This document shows, one piece after another, positions 35,123-44,781 of a DNA stretch of 64,000 nt. The notes beneath the pieces were generated by a model, which was not told the DNA's origin, did not search any database, and saw nothing but the letters and a program-made list of their open reading frames with translations. This stretch comes from Pseudomonas tohonis (GTDB lineage Bacteria; Pseudomonadota; Gammaproteobacteria; Pseudomonadales; Pseudomonadaceae), in assembly GCF_012767755.2 (NCBI RefSeq), contig NZ_AP023189.1:3598001-3662000 (forward strand). Direction: 5' to 3'. The position numbers were made by a program, and so were the translations under genes. Position 1 is the stretch's first letter; every line of letters begins with the position of its first letter.

Positions 35123-36436
35123 ATGAACATGATCGCCAATGCCGCCTTGCTCGACCCGATGGAAACCGCCAGCGTCGACCAGCTCCGCCAGCATCAGCTG
35201 GAGCGCCTGCGCTGGAGCCTCGACCACGCCTACCGCAACGTGCCCCTGTACCGCCAGCGCTTCGACGAACTGGGCGTGCACCCGGACGACCTGAAGAGCC
35301 ACGACGACCTCGCCCGCTTCCCCTTCACCGGCAAGTCCGACCTGCGCGACAACTACCCCTACGGCATGTTCGCCGTGCCCCAGGAAGAGGTGGTGCGCAT
35401 CCACGCCTCCAGCGGCACCACCGGCAAGCCCACCGTGGTCGGCTACACCCAGAACGACATCGACACCTGGGCCAACGTGGTGGCGCGCTCGATCCGCGCC
35501 GCCGGCGGCCGCAAGGGCGACAAGGTGCACGTCTCCTACGGCTACGGCCTGTTCACCGGCGGCCTGGGGGCCCACTACGGCGCCGAGCGCCTGGGCTGCA
35601 CCGTGATCCCCATGTCCGGCGGCCAGACCGAGAAGCAGGTCCAGCTGATCCGCGACTTCCAGCCGGACATCATCATGGTCACGCCCTCCTACATGCTCAA
35701 CCTGGCCGACGAGATCGAGCGCCAGGGCCTGGACCCGCACAAGCTGGCCCTGCGCCTGGGCATCTTCGGCGCCGAACCCTGGACCGCCGAACTGCGCCGC
35801 GCCATCGAGGAGCGCCTGGGCATCACCGCCCTGGACATCTACGGCCTCTCGGAAATCATGGGCCCGGGCGTGGCCATGGAATGCGCCGAGACCAAGGACG
35901 GCCCGACCATCTGGGAGGACCACTTCTACCCCGAGATCATCGACCCGGTGACCGGCCAGGTGCTGCCGGACGGGCAGATGGGCGAGCTGGTGTTCACCTC
36001 CCTGTCCAAGGAGGCGCTGCCGATGATCCGCTACCGCACCCGCGACCTCACCCGCCTGCTGCCGGGCACCGCGCGCCCCATGCGGCGCATCGACAAGATC
36101 ACCGGGCGCAGCGACGACATGCTGATCATCCGCGGCGTCAACGTCTTCCCCACGCAGATCGAGGAGCAGGTGCTCAAGGTCCGCCAACTGGCCGAGACCT
36201 ACGAGATCCACCTCTCGCGCACCGGCAACCTCGACAGCATGGAAGTCCATGTCGAACCCCGTCATGGCCTGGAGCCGCTGGACCAGGCGCAGGAACTGGC
36301 GCTGTGCAGCGAGCTGGGCCGCCACATCAAGACCTACATCGGCATCACCTCGCGCGTCGTGCTGCGCCCGGCCTATTCGCTGAAGCGCTCCGAAGGCAAG
36401 GCCTGCCACGTCTACGACAACCGCGCCAAGGCGTAA
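35123..36436 (+). CDS. paaK: Phenylacetate-CoA ligase PaaK
   Basis: AMP-forming ligase of 437 residues that activates phenylacetate to phenylacetyl-CoA, the first committed step and the source of the PaaX inducer. The adenylate-forming P-loop SSGTTGKPTVVGY begins at residue 96, and IYGLSEIMGPGV and the C-terminal hinge RSDDMLIIRGVNVFPTQIE are typical. Two ATGs (35123, 35129) are possible; neither has a strong ribosome site. Last gene of paaFGHIJK, closed by a terminator. Confidence 0.96.
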   Translation: MNMIANAALLDPMETASVDQLRQHQLERLRWSLDHAYRNVPLYRQRFDELGVHPDDLKSHDDLARFPFTGKSDLRDNYPYGMFAVPQEEVVRIHASSGTTGKPTVVGYTQNDIDTWANVVARSIRAAGGRKGDKVHVSYGYGLFTGGLGAHYGAERLGCTVIPMSGGQTEKQVQLIRDFQPDIIMVTPSYMLNLADEIERQGLDPHKLALRLGIFGAEPWTAELRRAIEERLGITALDIYGLSEIMGPGVAMECAETKDGPTIWEDHFYPEIIDPVTGQVLPDGQMGELVFTSLSKEALPMIRYRTRDLTRLLPGTARPMRRIDKITGRSDDMLIIRGVNVFPTQIEEQVLKVRQLAETYEIHLSRTGNLDSMEVHVEPRHGLEPLDQAQELALCSELGRHIKTYIGITSRVVLRPAYSLKRSEGKACHVYDNRAKA

Positions 36437-36448
36437 GCCGCCGCAAAT

Positions 36449-36477
36449 GAAAAGCCCCGCACAGGCGGGGCTTTTTC
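36449..36477. terminator. Bidirectional terminator between paaK and higA
   Basis: GCCCCGC / GCGGGGC with an ACAG loop is flanked by AAAA on the left and TTTTT on the right, so it can serve both paaK and the convergent higBA operon, whose higA stop is 14 bases away. Confidence 0.92.
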
Positions 36478-36490
36478 ATGCTGCTATCGG

Positions 36491-36862
36491 TCAGGCGTGG
36501 GTCGGTGGCTTGATCAGGCTCTCCGCAGGGATGCCGAACATCTCGTGCAGCTTCCAGATCATCGGCAAGGTGAGGGAGCGCTTGCCATTGAGCACCTCGT
36601 AGACCCGATTGGGGCGCCCAATGGCCGGCACCAGATCGGCCACGGTCAGCCCGGATTGTTCCATGCGGAACTTGATGGCCTCCACCGGCCCCGGCAAGTC
36701 GACCGGGAAGTGACGCGCCTCATAGGCCTCGATCAGGGTGAGCATCACCTCGAAGAAATCGCCCTCGGGCGTGTTCGGCTCCGGCTCATTCTCAAAGAGC
36801 GGCGCCACCAGCTCGAGCGCTGCGCGGTAATCCGCATCGGTGCGAATCGGGCGAATATTCAT
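36491..36862 (-). CDS. higA: HigA-type antitoxin with helix-turn-helix
   Basis: A 123-residue protein. The C-terminal half contains a Cro/C1-like helix-turn-helix (GLTVADLVPAIGRPNRVYEVLNGKRSLT), the N-terminal half is acidic and predicted to bind the toxin. It is second in the operon, overlapping higB by 4 bases; toxin-first order is typical of hig loci. It should neutralise HigB and repress the operon. The family call is firm, the exact HigA subgroup less so. Confidence 0.88.
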   Translation of the reverse strand: MNIRPIRTDADYRAALELVAPLFENEPEPNTPEGDFFEVMLTLIEAYEARHFPVDLPGPVEAIKFRMEQSGLTVADLVPAIGRPNRVYEVLNGKRSLTLPMIWKLHEMFGIPAESLIKPPTHA

Positions 36863-37170
36863 GGTCTCTGATCCATTTCCACGGTGTTGGCGTCGATAGC
36901 GTCGTACTCCCGGTGAGTGCCGACGAACTTGATATAGAGCGCACCGAAGCGGCAGGCGACCGCAACCACCAGCCGATAGTCGTTGCCCTTGATATTGAAG
37001 ACGACCCGGCGGCTTTTGAGGATGCTCGCGTTGCGGTACTGGTCCTTGATATCGGCTGGGCTTTCCCACTGCGCCCGCCTTGCCTCATCGATCCAGGCCA
37101 GCAGGGGCTGCTCCGCCTCGGGATGACGCTCCCAGAAAGCCTTCAACTGGCTGATCGCGACGATTCTCAT
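36859..37170 (-). CDS. higB: HigB-type mRNA interferase toxin
   Basis: A 103-residue protein with the conserved core VVFNIKGNDYRLVVAV and FVGTHREYDAID of the HigB toxin family, which cleaves mRNA in a ribosome-dependent way. The ATG at 37170 is preferred because an upstream in-frame alternative has no ribosome site. With higA it lies between the paaFGHIJK and paaABCDE operons, a position where it is not part of any pathway, so it may have arrived separately. Confidence 0.88.
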   Translation of the reverse strand: MRIVAISQLKAFWERHPEAEQPLLAWIDEARRAQWESPADIKDQYRNASILKSRRVVFNIKGNDYRLVVAVACRFGALYIKFVGTHREYDAIDANTVEMDQRP

Positions 37171-37342
37171 GGAGGGCGATGCTAGTCCCAGGATGGGATC
37201 ATACACAACCTGGAACCGCCACGCCGCCTGTCGGAACAACACGGGTATCCGCCCATGAATTGTCTCAATCGCCAATCCTGAAACGACTACCGAACGAGAG
37301 CGGCACGCGGATCGCCGCGCGCCACGAACCAGGAGATCGCTC

Positions 37343-37696
37343 ATGAGCTATGTAGATGGATTCGTCGTCCCCGTGCCCACCGCCAAGCGCGAGGCCTATA
37401 TCGCCCTCGCCCGCACCGCCGCCCAGGTGTTCAAGGACCACGGCGCCCTCAGCGTCGTCGAGTGCTGGGGTGATGACGTGCCGGAGGGCAAAGTGACCTC
37501 CTTCCCCATGGCGGTGAAACGCAAGGACGACGAGACGGTGGTGTTCTCGTGGATCACCTGGCCCTCCCGCCAGGCGCGCGACGAGGGCATGAAGAAATCC
37601 ATGGACGACCCGCGCCTGCACCCCGATCCCGAGAAGATGCCCTTCGACGGGCAACGCATGATCTATGGCGGCTTCGAGGTGATAGTCGACGCCTGA
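37343..37696 (+). CDS. DUF1428 family protein
   Basis: A 117-residue protein of the DUF1428 family, a dimeric alpha/beta-barrel fold of unknown function. Family features are the start YVDGFVVPVP, VECWGDDVP and the end FDGQRMIYGGFE. The ribosome site AGGAGATCGCTC precedes the ATG. It stands alone between the divergent higB gene and repeat sequence. No function is assigned. Confidence 0.88.
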   Translation: MSYVDGFVVPVPTAKREAYIALARTAAQVFKDHGALSVVECWGDDVPEGKVTSFPMAVKRKDDETVVFSWITWPSRQARDEGMKKSMDDPRLHPDPEKMPFDGQRMIYGGFEVIVDA

Positions 37697-37705
37697 TGGG
37701 CATGG

Positions 37706-37863
37706 GTAGCCCGGCTTCAGCCCGGGACTTCTTCGCGAATGAATTCGCTCCCACAAGGGCGGCGCGATGCGCCGCTTGGCGACTGAAGTCGCCCCTACAG
37801 AAAGCGGTCAGCTCCGGCGTTGGGGTGTGCTGAGCGGTGGGCTGAAGCCCACCCTACGCACAC
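37706..37863. repeat. Cluster of four intergenic palindromes
   Basis: In order: GTAGCCCGGCTTCAGCCCGG (37706), the CGCGAATGAATTCGCTCC palindrome (37734), CGACTGAAGTCGCCCC (37780) and GTGGGCTGAAGCCCACCC (37839). Each belongs to a family with other copies in the window. Confidence 0.8.
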
Positions 37864-37867
37864 CCGA

Positions 37868-38050
37868 TCAGGGCTCCAGCATTGGGGATTGCAGGGCCAC
37901 CAGCACCCCGTCCGCCCAGCGCAGGCGTGAGGCGACGCGGCCCGAATCCTCGCGCGCGGGTGCGGCCAGTTCGGTGGCGCCCTCCGCCAGGGCCTGGGCA
38001 TGCAGCTCGGCCACATGCGGGGTGACCAGCAGTACTTCGATCGCTTCCAT
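37868..38050 (-). CDS. Short VOC/glyoxalase-like protein, possibly a truncated remnant
   Basis: A 60-residue frame (MEAIEVLLVTPHVAELHAQA...) resembling the C-terminal half of a VOC-superfamily domain, which is normally about 120 residues: the VAELHAQALAEGATELAAP stretch and the end DGVLVALQSP are typical. GAGGGG lies just before the ATG and the gene is 12 bases downstream of the small membrane protein, so it could be translated. It may be a half-domain protein or a decayed gene. Confidence 0.5.
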   Translation of the reverse strand: MEAIEVLLVTPHVAELHAQALAEGATELAAPAREDSGRVASRLRWADGVLVALQSPMLEP

Positions 38051-38062
38051 CAGCCCCTCGCC

Positions 38063-38392
38063 TCATCGGTTGCCGTGGACGAGCCCGCGCAGCGAGCGCA
38101 CCAGCCAGGCGACGGCCATCAGCTCCAGCGCCACCAGCACGCCCAGCAGCTCACCGAGCTCGGCCGAGAACAGCGGCAGGCACAACCCGCCATCGGCGCA
38201 GGCGAAGAACGGACGCAGCACCGCCACCAGCACCACCATCCCCAACCCACAGGCCAGCAGCGCGAGTGCCAGGCGCCCGAGCGCCACCGAAGAAGGCACC
38301 GCGAACGGCCACGCCCCCTGCCCCCGCCAAGCCACCAACGCCGTGCCGGAACCCGGATGGAAACAGAAGGAAGAACACCCGCGCCTGAACAT
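38063..38392 (-). CDS. Small predicted membrane protein, unknown function
   Basis: A 109-residue frame with a Cys-containing N-terminus and two hydrophobic segments (LALALLACGLGMVVLVAVL and LLGVLVALELMAVAWLV). GGAGG sits five bases before the ATG at 38392, which decides the start. No family recognised. It precedes the VOC-like frame by 12 bases on the same strand. Coding is likely but not proven. Confidence 0.55.
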   Translation of the reverse strand: MFRRGCSSFCFHPGSGTALVAWRGQGAWPFAVPSSVALGRLALALLACGLGMVVLVAVLRPFFACADGGLCLPLFSAELGELLGVLVALELMAVAWLVRSLRGLVHGNR

Positions 38393-38540
38393 GAAAGCCT
38401 CCAATGCCGATGGCAGGCCGGCAGTATGCAAAGGCGCGCGACGCCGGTCTTTTAAGCTTTGGAAGGCAATTGTAAAAAATAGTAAAGGGAACGGAAACTG
38501 ACGGCTTCTCCTGAAATATTGAATCTCTTTTCATTAGCCG

Positions 38541-38716
<176 letters not shown>

Positions 38717-38739
38717 AATTCCGACACCCGTTTTTTAAT

Positions 38740-38761
38740 TTGATATTTATTTTTGTATCAT
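38740..38761 (+). promoter_or_regulatory. Candidate PaaX site and promoter of paaABCDE
   Basis: TTGATA-N7-TTGTATCAT forms a TGATA/TATCA dyad. The TTGTATC word (38753-38759) is shared with the paaY and paaF regulatory sites. TTGATA could serve as a -35 with TAAAAC at 38763 as a poor -10. The site is AT-rich and directly upstream of paaA. Confidence 0.45.
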
Positions 38762-38817
38762 TTAAAACTAGCGCCATGGCCAAGCCACCCCACGAACCCG
38801 CATGGCTGGAGAACGGC

Positions 38818-39810
38818 ATGTACGCACAATTGGTAGAGACCGGCGTGAAGCGCGTGAAGGCGCTGGAGGAGATGTCCCCGGAAGAGCGCGCCTTCCAGGA
38901 AAAGATCGATGCGGAAATCAAGATCGAGCCGAAGAACTGGATGCCGGACGCCTACCGGCAGACGCTGATCCGGCAGATTTCCCAGCATGCGCATTCCGAG
39001 ATCGTCGGCATGCTGCCGGAGGGCAACTGGGTGACCCGCGCGCCCACCCTCAAGCGCAAGCTGCAGCTGATGGCGAAGATTCAGGACGAGGCCGGCCACG
39101 GCCTCTACCTCTACAGCGCCATGGAGACCCTGGGCGCCTGCCGTGACGAGGAAGTGGCCAAGCTGCACAGCGGCCGCGCCAAGTATTCGAGCATCTTCAA
39201 CTACCCGACCCTGAGCTGGGCCGACATGGGCGCGGTGGGCTGGCTGGTGGATGGCGCCGCCATCGTCAACCAGGTGGTGCTGCAGCGCACCTCCTACGGC
39301 CCCTACTCCCGCGCCATGATCCGCATCTGCAAGGAAGAGTCCTTCCACCAGCGCCAGGGCTACGAAATCCTCCTGCACATGATGCGCAACGGCACCCGGG
39401 CGCAGAAGGACATGGTCCAGGACGCCATCAACCGCCTCTGGTGGCCCTCGCTGATGATGTTCGGCCCCAGCGACGAACACTCCCCCAACAGCGCCCAGTC
39501 CATGGCCTGGAAGATCAAGCGCCAGGGCAACGACGAGCTGCGCCAGCGCTTCATCGACCAGACCGTGCCGCAACTGGAGCTGCTCGGCTGCACCGCGCCG
39601 GACCCGCACCTGAAGTGGAACGAGGAACGCGGCCACTACGACTTCGGCGAGATCCAGTGGGACGAGTTCTACGAAGTGCTCAAGGGCAACGGCCCCTGCA
39701 ACCACGAGCGCATCGCCACCCGCCGCAAGGCCATCGAAGACGGCGCCTGGGTCCGCGAAGCCGCGGTGGCCCATGCCCGTAAACAACAACAGAAGCGCGA
39801 CGCCGCCTGA
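38818..39810 (+). CDS. paaA: Phenylacetyl-CoA epoxidase oxygenase subunit PaaA
   Basis: Catalytic di-iron subunit of the ring-1,2-phenylacetyl-CoA epoxidase, 330 residues from the start chosen here. Iron ligands lie in the motifs [11 protein letters not shown] and [12 protein letters not shown]. The ATG at 38818 (MYAQLVETG) has GGAG six bases upstream and equals the N-terminus I recall for P. putida; a further in-frame ATG at 38776 (MAKPP) has no ribosome site and lies next to the predicted promoter. It forms the PaaAC complex with PaaC and heads paaABCDE. Confidence 0.95.
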   Translation: MYAQLVETGVKRVKALEEMSPEERAFQEKIDAEIKIEPKNWMPDAYRQTLIRQISQHAHSEIVGMLPEGNWVTRAPTLKRKLQLMAKIQDEAGHGLYLYSAMETLGACRDEEVAKLHSGRAKYSSIFNYPTLSWADMGAVGWLVDGAAIVNQVVLQRTSYGPYSRAMIRICKEESFHQRQGYEILLHMMRNGTRAQKDMVQDAINRLWWPSLMMFGPSDEHSPNSAQSMAWKIKRQGNDELRQRFIDQTVPQLELLGCTAPDPHLKWNEERGHYDFGEIQWDEFYEVLKGNGPCNHERIATRRKAIEDGAWVREAAVAHARKQQQKRDAA

Positions 39811-39860
39811 CCAACAAGAAGCGGCCTGACACGAGCAGGCCCACGCGAGGAGATAAAACC

Positions 39861-40142
39861 ATGTCTGAATGGACCCTTTTCGAGGTCTTCGTGCGCAGCA
39901 AGCACGGCCTCAACCACAAGCATGTCGGCAGCGTGCACGCCGCCGACGCCGCCATGGCCATCGAGAACGCCCGCGAGCTGTACACCCGCCGCAACGAGGG
40001 CGTGAGCCTCTGGGTGGTGCCCTCCGCGCTGATCACCGCCTCCTCCCCCGACGAGAAGGAGCCGCTGTTCGACCCGGCCGAGGACAAGGTCTACCGGCAC
40101 GCCAGCTTCTACGAGCTGCCGGCCGAAGTCGGCCACATGTGA
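39861..40142 (+). CDS. paaB: Phenylacetyl-CoA epoxidase subunit PaaB
   Basis: Small subunit of 93 residues that bridges PaaAC heterodimers in the epoxidase complex. The family sequence WTLFEVFVRSKHGLNHKHVGSVHAAD is intact. AGGAG lies ahead of the ATG. It is 50 bases behind paaA and 10 before paaC. Confidence 0.96.
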   Translation: MSEWTLFEVFVRSKHGLNHKHVGSVHAADAAMAIENARELYTRRNEGVSLWVVPSALITASSPDEKEPLFDPAEDKVYRHASFYELPAEVGHM

Positions 40143-40152
40143 GGCGCCTGCC

Positions 40153-40914
40153 ATGACTGCCAAGCACGACCTGATCGAATACCTGCTGCGCCTCGGCGAC
40201 AGCGCCCTGGTGCAGGGCCAGCGCCTTTGCGAGTGGTGCGGCAAGGCCCCGGCCCTGGAAGAGGAACTGGCGTTGATGAACGTCGGCCTCGACCTGGTGG
40301 GCCAGGCCCGCAACTGGCTGGAATACGCCGCCGAGCTGCAGGGCGAGGGCCGCGACGCCGACCACCTGGCCTACCGCCGTGACGAGCGCGCCTACCGCAA
40401 CCTGCTGCTGGTGGAACAGCCCAACGGCGACTACGCGGTGACCATCACCAAGCAGTTCCTCTACGACGCCTGGCATTTCCAGGTGCTCCACGGCCTCAGC
40501 AACTCCAGTGACGAACGCATCGCCGGCATCGCCGCCAAGGCCCTCAAGGAAGTCACCTACCACCTGCGCCGCTCCAGCGAATGGGTGCAGCGCCTGGGCG
40601 ACGGCACCGAGGAAAGCCACCGGCGCATGCTCGCAGCGACCCGCGAGGTGTGGCGTTTCACCGTCGAGCTGGTGAACGGCGACGAGGTGGAGCAACGCCT
40701 GGCCGCTGCCGGCATCGCAGCGGAGCCTGCGGACATCGCCGCCGCCTGGCGGGCCAGGGTCGCCGATACCTTCGCCAGCGCCACCCTGCCGCTGCCGGAG
40801 CCGGCCAGCCACTTCTACCTCTCCGGTCGACGCGGCCTGCACACCGAGCACCTGGGCCTGCTGCTGGCCGAGATGCAGTTCCTGCAGAGGGCCCATCCCG
40901 ATGCGTCCTGGTGA
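40153..40914 (+). CDS. paaC: Phenylacetyl-CoA epoxidase structural subunit PaaC
   Basis: Ferritin-like subunit of 253 residues that pairs with PaaA but does not bind the catalytic iron. Recognisable by LRLGDSALVQGQRLCEWCGKAPALEEELAL and HFQVLHGLSNSSDERI. Its end overlaps paaD by 14 bases, consistent with coupled translation. Confidence 0.95.
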   Translation: MTAKHDLIEYLLRLGDSALVQGQRLCEWCGKAPALEEELALMNVGLDLVGQARNWLEYAAELQGEGRDADHLAYRRDERAYRNLLLVEQPNGDYAVTITKQFLYDAWHFQVLHGLSNSSDERIAGIAAKALKEVTYHLRRSSEWVQRLGDGTEESHRRMLAATREVWRFTVELVNGDEVEQRLAAAGIAAEPADIAAAWRARVADTFASATLPLPEPASHFYLSGRRGLHTEHLGLLLAEMQFLQRAHPDASW

Positions 40915-41434
40915 GCTGATCGCCAGCGACCGTGGCGCCCGCCCCGGCGTGCCCGCCGACCTGGCGCGCGCCTGGTCGGTGCTCGGCGCGGTGATGGACC
41001 CGGAAGTGCCGGTGGTCAGCGTGGTCGACCTCGGCATCGTCCGCGCCCTCGACTGGCAGGGCGGCCACCTGCACGTGGTGGTCACCCCCACCTACTCGGG
41101 CTGCCCGGCCACCGAGGTGATCGAGCGCGACATCGAACGGGCACTGGAAGGCGCCGGTTTCGCCGCGCCGAACCTGGAACGCCGCCTGGCACCGGCCTGG
41201 ACCACCGACTGGATCAGCGACGAGGGCCGCGAGCGCCTGCGCGCCTACGGTATCGCCCCGCCCAGCGGCAGCACCAGCAAGCGCGCCCTGTTGGGGGACG
41301 CCCCGGAAATCCGCTGCCCGCAGTGCGGCAGCGTGCATACCGAACAGTTGAGCGAATTCGGCTCCACGGCCTGCAAGGCCTTGCACCGTTGCAAGGACTG
41401 CCGGGAGCCGTTCGATTACTTCAAGTGCATATAG
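40901..41434 (+). CDS. paaD: Phenylacetate degradation protein PaaD (MIP18/DUF59 type)
   Basis: A 177-residue protein with an N-terminal MIP18/DUF59 domain (VMDPEVPVVSVVDLGIVR, YSGCPATEVIE) and a C-terminal four-cysteine zinc ribbon (CPQC ... CKDC). It is required for epoxidase activity and is thought to mature iron-sulfur or di-iron centres of the complex. It overlaps paaC and precedes paaE by 76 bases. Confidence 0.94.
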   Translation: MRPGELIASDRGARPGVPADLARAWSVLGAVMDPEVPVVSVVDLGIVRALDWQGGHLHVVVTPTYSGCPATEVIERDIERALEGAGFAAPNLERRLAPAWTTDWISDEGRERLRAYGIAPPSGSTSKRALLGDAPEIRCPQCGSVHTEQLSEFGSTACKALHRCKDCREPFDYFKCI

Positions 41435-41510
41435 GAGAGCGAACACAGTCCGTTGCCACTGGCACCGGTTGTATTCGTCCTCCATGCGGTAAAGCCGCGG
41501 GAGAACAACA

Positions 41511-42587
41511 ATGAGCAAGTTCCACAGCCTGACCATCAAGGACGTGCGCCCGGAAACCCGCGACGCCGTATCCATCGCCTTCGACATTCCCGCCGCGCTG
41601 CGCGAGAGCTTCCGCTTCACCCAGGGCCAGCACCTGGTGGTGCGCACCCAACTGGACGGCGAGGAAGTGCGCCGCTCCTACTCCATCTGCACCGGCGTCA
41701 ACGACGGCGAGCTGCGCGTCGCGGTCAAGCGCGTGGCGGGTGGGCGCTTCTCCAGCTGGGCCAACGAGCAGCTCAAGGCCGGCCACAGCCTGGAGGTGAT
41801 GCCCCCGTCCGGCCACTTCAACGTGCCGCTGGACCCGGTGCGCCGCGGCCACTACCTCGCGGTCGCCGCCGGCAGCGGCATCACGCCGATCCTTTCCATC
41901 GTCAAGACCACCCTGGAAACCGAGCCCCACAGCCGCGTCACCCTGCTCTACGGCAACCGTTCCAGTGCCTCCGCACTGTTCCGCGAGCAGCTGGAGGACC
42001 TGAAGAACCGCTACCTGCAGCGCCTCAACCTGATCTTCCTGTTCAGCCGCGAGCAGCAGGACGTGGACCTCTACAACGGCCGCATCGACGCCGACAAGTG
42101 CGGCCAGCTGTTCCAGCGCTGGATCGACGTGCGCGCCCTGGACGCCGCGTTCATCTGCGGCCCGCAGGCGATGACCGAGACCGTGCGCGACCAGCTCCGC
42201 GCCAACGGCATGCCGGCCGAGCGCATCCACTTCGAGCTGTTCGCCGCCGCCGGCAGCGAGCACAGGCGCGAAGCCCGCGAGGCCGCCCAAGAGGCAGGCA
42301 GCGCGCAAAGCCGGGTGACGGTGATCAGCGACGGTCGCGAAGTGAGCTTCGCGCTGGCGCGCAACAGCCAGAGCCTGCTCGACGCCGCCAACGCCCAGGG
42401 CCTGGAACTCCCCTACTCCTGCAAGGCCGGCGTCTGCTCCACCTGCAAGTGCCGGGTGGTCGAGGGCGAGGTGGAGATGGACAGCAACTTCGCCCTGGAG
42501 GACTACGAGGTGGCCGCCGGCTACGTGCTGTCGTGCCAGTCCTATCCCGTCAGCGAGAACGTGACCCTGGACTTCGACCAGCTCTGA
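41511..42587 (+). CDS. paaE: Phenylacetyl-CoA epoxidase reductase PaaE
   Basis: NADPH-dependent reductase of 358 residues that feeds electrons to PaaA. The order is FAD-binding domain (RRSYSIC), NAD(P) domain (GSGITPILS) and a C-terminal plant-type 2Fe-2S domain with cysteines in SCKAGVCSTCKC and a fourth in LSCQSYP. This is the last gene of paaABCDE. Confidence 0.96.
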   Translation: MSKFHSLTIKDVRPETRDAVSIAFDIPAALRESFRFTQGQHLVVRTQLDGEEVRRSYSICTGVNDGELRVAVKRVAGGRFSSWANEQLKAGHSLEVMPPSGHFNVPLDPVRRGHYLAVAAGSGITPILSIVKTTLETEPHSRVTLLYGNRSSASALFREQLEDLKNRYLQRLNLIFLFSREQQDVDLYNGRIDADKCGQLFQRWIDVRALDAAFICGPQAMTETVRDQLRANGMPAERIHFELFAAAGSEHRREAREAAQEAGSAQSRVTVISDGREVSFALARNSQSLLDAANAQGLELPYSCKAGVCSTCKCRVVEGEVEMDSNFALEDYEVAAGYVLSCQSYPVSENVTLDFDQL

Positions 42588-42602
42588 CCCCAACCCCGAA
42601 CC

Positions 42603-42681
42603 GTAGGGTGGGCCGGGCGGCGCTCCGTTTCAGCCCACCAGCACGCCACGCGCGCCCATCGGTGGGCTGAAGCCCACCCTC
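42603..42681. repeat. GTAGGGTGGGC-type inverted repeat
   Basis: A 79-base segment opens with GTAGGGTGGGC and closes with GCCCACCCT, with an internal GGTGGGCTGAAGCCCACC palindrome. It lies between paaE and the DUF485 gene and shares its arms with elements near 9723 and 37839. Confidence 0.75.
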
Positions 42682-42754
42682 CGAGAAGCACCAGCTCCGC
42701 CCGTTTCACTTGCGCTGCACCGCCTCGACAACCACAAGAAAAGAGAGAGCAACC

Positions 42755-43063
42755 ATGACCCCGCACGACCTCGATCGCATCCGGCAACACCCGGATTTCA
42801 TCCAGCTGGTCCGGCGCAAGCAGCGCCTGACCTGGTCCCTCACCGCCGCCATGCTGGCGATCTACTACGGCTTCGTGCTGCTGGTGGCCTTCGCCCCGGA
42901 GCTGCTCGGTCGTTCCCTCAGCGGTGGGGTCACCAGCGTCGGCATGCTGGTGGGCGTGGTCATCATCCTGCTGGCCTTCGGCCTCACCGGCATCTACGTG
43001 GCGCGCACCAACCGCGTGCTCGACCCGCTGAACGACAAGCTCAAGCAGGAGTGCGCGCCATGA
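42755..43063 (+). CDS. DUF485 membrane protein paired with the PaaL permease
   Basis: A 102-residue inner-membrane protein with two hydrophobic segments and the DUF485 signature [22 protein letters not shown]485 proteins almost always precede an ActP-type sodium:solute symporter gene, as E. coli YjcH precedes ActP. Here the stop overlaps the permease start as ATGA. AAGAGAGAG precedes the ATG. Probably an accessory subunit of the transporter; its exact role is not known. Confidence 0.9.
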   Translation: MTPHDLDRIRQHPDFIQLVRRKQRLTWSLTAAMLAIYYGFVLLVAFAPELLGRSLSGGVTSVGMLVGVVIILLAFGLTGIYVARTNRVLDPLNDKLKQECAP

Positions 43064-44706
43064 AGCCCCTCCTCGCCCTCTGTGCATCCTCCGCCCTGCT
43101 GGCCTCGGGCACTGCCCTGGCAGCCGATGCCGGCGCGCGGCCGTTGAACTGGAACGCCATCTACATGTTCCTGGCGTTCGTCCTCTTCACCCTCGGCATC
43201 ACCCGCTGGGCCGCCCTGCGCACCCGCTCCACCGCCGACTTCTACACCGCCGGGGGCGGCCTCAGCGGCTTCCAGAACGGCCTGGCGATCGCGGGGGACA
43301 TGATCAGCGCGGCGTCCTTCCTCGGCATCTCCGCGATGATGTTCATGAACGGCTACGACGGCCTGCTCTACGCCCTGGGCGTGCTCGCCGGCTGGCCGAT
43401 CATCCTCTTCCTGATCGCCGAGCGCCTGCGCAACCTGGGCCGCTTCACCTTCGCCGACGTGGTCTCCTACCGCCTCGACCAGAGCCCGATCCGCATCACC
43501 GCCGCCTTCGGCACCCTCACCGTGGCCCTGCTCTACCTGGTGGCGCAGATGGTCGGCGCCGGCAAGCTGATCGAGCTGCTGTTCGGCCTCAGCTACCTGC
43601 AGGCCGTGCTGCTGGTGGGCGTGCTGATGGTCTGCTACGTCACCTTCGGCGGCATGCTCGCCACCACCTGGGTGCAGATCATCAAGGCGGTGCTGCTGCT
43701 CTCGGGCACCAGCTTCATGGCCTTCATGGTGCTCCGGCACTTCGGCTTCAGCACCGAGGCGATGTTCGCCGCCGCCACCTCGGTGCACGCCAAGGGCGCC
43801 GCGATCATGGCCCCGGGCGGGCTGCTGTCGAACCCCGTCGACGCCATTTCCCTGGGGCTCGGCATGATGTTCGGCACCGCCGGCCTGCCGCACATCCTCA
43901 TGCGCTTCTTCACCGTCAGCGACGCCAAGGAGGCGCGCAAATCGGTGTTCTACGCCACCGGCTTCATCGGCTACTTCTACCTGCTGCTGATCGTGGTCGG
44001 CTTCGGTTCCATCGTCATGGTCGGCACCAACCCCGAATTCCGCGACGCCGCCGGCGCCATCATCGGGGGCGGCAACATGGTCGCCGTGCACCTGTCCCAC
44101 GCCGTGGGCGGCAGCCTGTTCCTCGGCTTCATCTCCGCCGTGGCCTTCGCCACCATCCTCGCGGTGGTCGCCGGCCTGGCGCTGTCCGGTGCCTCGGCGG
44201 TGTCCCACGACCTCTACGCCTGCGTGGTGCGCAAGGGCCAGGCCAGCGAGCGCGAGGAGATGCGCGTATCGCGTATCGCCACCCTGGGCATCGGCGTGCT
44301 GGCGGTGATCCTCGGCATCCTCTTCGAGTCGCAGAACATCGCCTTCCTCTCCGGCCTGGTGCTGGCCATCGCCGCCTCGGTCAACTTCCCGGTGCTGTTC
44401 CTCTCCATGTTCTGGAAGGGCCTGACCACCCGGGGCGCCGTCGCCGGCAGCCTGGCCGGCCTGGCCTCGGCCATCGCCCTGCTGGTGGCGAGCCCGGCGG
44501 TCTGGGTCAACGTGCTGCACCACGAGCAGGCGCTGTTCCCCTACGCCAACCCGGCGCTGTTCTCCATGACCCTGGCCTTCTCCAGCGCCTGGCTGTTCTC
44601 GGTCACCGACCGCTCCGAACGCGCCACCCGGGAACGCGGCCGCTACCTGGCCCAGTTCATCCGCTCCATGACCGGCATCGGCGCTGCCGCCGCCAGCCGT
44701 CACTGA
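43060..44706 (+). CDS. paaL: Sodium:solute symporter, probable phenylacetate permease PaaL
   Basis: ActP-like member of the SSS family, 548 residues with an N-terminal hydrophobic signal-like helix and about 13 transmembrane segments. Landmarks are [21 protein letters not shown] and [17 protein letters not shown]. By sequence alone it could be an acetate permease; the place between paaE and paaZ with a DUF485 partner matches P. putida PaaL, the phenylacetate permease. The ATG at 43060 has AGGAG; a GTG nine bases upstream is in frame. Confidence 0.88.
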   Translation: MKPLLALCASSALLASGTALAADAGARPLNWNAIYMFLAFVLFTLGITRWAALRTRSTADFYTAGGGLSGFQNGLAIAGDMISAASFLGISAMMFMNGYDGLLYALGVLAGWPIILFLIAERLRNLGRFTFADVVSYRLDQSPIRITAAFGTLTVALLYLVAQMVGAGKLIELLFGLSYLQAVLLVGVLMVCYVTFGGMLATTWVQIIKAVLLLSGTSFMAFMVLRHFGFSTEAMFAAATSVHAKGAAIMAPGGLLSNPVDAISLGLGMMFGTAGLPHILMRFFTVSDAKEARKSVFYATGFIGYFYLLLIVVGFGSIVMVGTNPEFRDAAGAIIGGGNMVAVHLSHAVGGSLFLGFISAVAFATILAVVAGLALSGASAVSHDLYACVVRKGQASEREEMRVSRIATLGIGVLAVILGILFESQNIAFLSGLVLAIAASVNFPVLFLSMFWKGLTTRGAVAGSLAGLASAIALLVASPAVWVNVLHHEQALFPYANPALFSMTLAFSSAWLFSVTDRSERATRERGRYLAQFIRSMTGIGAAAASRH

Positions 44707-44781
44707 CTCCTCGGCCGCCCCATGCTCCTGCCGGAGCCGGGCGGCCCCTACACCTCGGACACCGCCTCAAGGAGAACCACC

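Noticed and set aside
38776..38817. Upstream ATG for paaA (MAKPP...)
   Set aside because: No ribosome site and probably inside or next to the promoter; the ATG at 38818 has GGAG and the usual family N-terminus.
43060..44706. Acetate permease ActP
   Set aside because: Sequence alone allows it, but the position between paaE and paaZ with a DUF485 partner fits the phenylacetate permease PaaL better.
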